From the NCBI GenBank assembly GCA_021545625.1, contig JAJRVH010000152.1, positions 1-7,625 on the forward strand: DNA of 7,625 bases. The letters are read 5' to 3'. Positions 7,160-7,625 of this stretch are shown here, piece after piece. The notes under the pieces were generated by a model. It was not told the origin of the DNA, searched no databases, and saw only the letters and a list, made by a program, of their open reading frames with translations. The DNA is from Zetaproteobacteria bacterium. GTDB taxonomy: Bacteria > Pseudomonadota > Zetaproteobacteria > Mariprofundales > Mariprofundaceae. Both the position numbers and the translations under genes were made by a program. Position 1 is the stretch's first letter. Each line of letters opens with the position of its first letter.

Positions 7160-7191
7160 AAAAATGCCCGTCTGCTTGCACAAACGGGCAT
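7160..7191 (-). terminator. rpmB: Intrinsic terminator of rpmB
   Basis: On the minus strand ATGCCCGT (7191-7184) pairs perfectly with ACGGGCAT (7171-7164). Three further inner pairs (one G-U) leave the hexaloop TGCAAG, giving an 11-bp stem. It is followed directly by a T run (complement of 7160-7164, the first T being paired). It starts 27 nt after the rpmB stop. Stem, loop and T run fit a standard factor-independent terminator. The downstream arm also has a second partner at 7152-7158 (see findings). Confidence 0.75.
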
Positions 7192-7218
7192 CGAACCGGA
7201 TGTTTCCCTGAAAAGGCG

Positions 7219-7410
7219 TCAGGCTGCTTTCTTGATCTTGCCGGAGCGCAGGCAGGAGGAGCACACCTTTACCTTGCGCGTCTGACCATCGAATACAGCA
7301 CGAACATTGTGCAGATTCGGCAGGAAACGACGGCGGGTGGTGTTGTGGGCGTGACTGACGTTATTGCCGGTCATCGGGCCTTTTCCACATACTTCGCAAC
7401 GCTTTGCCAT
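7219..7410 (-). CDS. rpmB: Large-subunit ribosomal protein bL28, short four-cysteine form
   Basis: This small basic protein of the 50S subunit is 63 residues long, against 78 in E. coli. The N-terminal half is clearly L28: CGKGPMTGNNVSHAHN (8-23) then TRRRFLPNLHNVR (25-37). It carries two CxxC pairs, C5/C8 and C50/C53, so this is the zinc-binding (C+) paralogue type. The C-terminal part found in E. coli L28 (after the VSAKG region) is replaced by VCSSCLRSGKIKKAA. GGAGG lies 8 nt before the ATG at 7410. The gene stands alone on the minus strand, between ridA and recG, without the rpmG partner found beside rpmB in E. coli. It has its own promoter-like and terminator-like elements. Confidence 0.95.
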   Translation of the reverse strand: MAKRCEVCGKGPMTGNNVSHAHNTTRRRFLPNLHNVRAVFDGQTRKVKVCSSCLRSGKIKKAA

Positions 7411-7437
7411 GACTGATACCTCCGTGAAACGCGGCGC

Positions 7438-7466
7438 ACTTTAGGTCAACAGCTGCCGGTAGACAA
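7438..7466 (-). promoter_or_regulatory. rpmB: Probable sigma-70-type promoter of rpmB
   Basis: Reading leftward, TTGTCT (7466-7461) and TAAAGT (7443-7438) are separated by exactly 17 nt. Each box matches consensus at four of six positions. The -10 box ends 27 nt before the rpmB ATG, leaving a short leader that contains the GGAGG ribosome binding site. Position, spacing and match all agree, but there is no experimental evidence here. Confidence 0.45.
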
Positions 7467-7552
7467 GCAAAAAGATGCAGTGCCGCCGGATGCCGTCGTC
7501 ACCCCGTTGCGGGGAGGTTGAGGCGCCCGGCCGCATCGGTCAACATGTTGGC

Positions 7553-7625
7553 ATGTCCGTGCCCGTCTACGACCTTCTTTCCCGGCCTGTTTCCTGTATT
7601 CCCGGCATCGGGCCGGCGCTGGAGA
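7553..7625 (+). CDS. recG: ATP-dependent DNA helicase RecG, N-terminal fragment (cut by right edge)
   Basis: Only the first 24 codons lie in the window. They read MSVPVYDLLSRPVSCIPGIG, then PALE. The stretch L-S-R-P-V-x-C-I-P-G-I-G-P-A-L is the start of the RecG wedge region (family pattern: PLs-x-l-x-G-V-G-P). RecG remodels stalled replication forks and Holliday junctions. The position also fits, because recG follows spoT and ridA or trmH in gammaproteobacteria. The start is uncertain: 7553 gives a normal-looking N-terminus but has no clear ribosome binding site, and an in-frame ATG at 7490 would add 21 residues. A small CCCCG-TTG-CGGGG hairpin lies at 7502-7514. The helicase motifs are outside the window, so the call rests on a short match plus context. 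Confidence 0.75.
   Translation, partial: MSVPVYDLLSRPVSCIPGIGPALE

Noticed and set aside
7490..7552. An upstream ATG (7490) as the true recG start
   Set aside because: The added residues are not RecG-like and no ribosome binding site precedes it. It is kept only as an alternative in the recG entry.

Overview
This window looks like a piece of a proteobacterial chromosome. It is G+C-rich (my impression, not a computed value), its genes are tightly packed, and most have clear Shine-Dalgarno sites. Every gene belongs to a well-known housekeeping family. I see no insertion sequence, phage gene, CRISPR array, tRNA or rRNA. The order gmk-rpoZ-spoT-ridA followed by recG resembles gammaproteobacteria of the Pseudomonas type. 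The ribosomal protein L28 is instead a short, four-cysteine (zinc-ribbon-like) form that is not the usual gamma/beta form. An early-branching or non-gamma proteobacterium (Zetaproteobacteria, for example) is therefore possible, but I cannot fix the taxon from sequence alone.

Layout. On the minus strand, map (methionine aminopeptidase, 885-1643) is followed by the 5' 262 codons of typA/bipA (786 down to the left edge). A terminator-like hairpin lies between them, just ahead of the typA ribosome binding site. A 131-bp divergent region separates map from a plus-strand run: an AGCS-family sodium:alanine/glycine symporter (1775-3298), a YfhL-type 2[4Fe-4S] ferredoxin (3321-3578), gmk (3575-4129), rpoZ (4201-4467), spoT (4534-6684) and ridA (6677-7066). 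Spacing is close, with a 4-nt overlap at ferredoxin/gmk and an 8-nt overlap at spoT/ridA, so much of this run is probably cotranscribed. rpoZ may have its own promoter. A convergent single gene, rpmB (7219-7410, minus), has its own promoter-like and terminator-like elements. The first 24 codons of recG (from 7553, plus) run off the right edge.

How the genes fit together. Gmk makes GDP from GMP. SpoT makes and degrades (p)ppGpp from GDP/GTP. The omega subunit (RpoZ) forms part of a ppGpp-binding site on RNA polymerase. This is a compact purine-nucleotide/stringent-response block. RidA removes reactive enamine/imine intermediates of amino-acid metabolism. TypA is a ribosome-associated GTPase linked to stress growth, and Map and L28 belong to protein synthesis. 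The symporter and ferredoxin have less obvious links to the block.

No previously undescribed system is visible. The points worth a second look are small: the unusual L28 form within a gamma-like gene order, a three-segment alternating hairpin behind rpmB, the hairpin abutting the typA ribosome binding site, a guanylate kinase lacking its usual last helix, and spoT without a recognisable Shine-Dalgarno.
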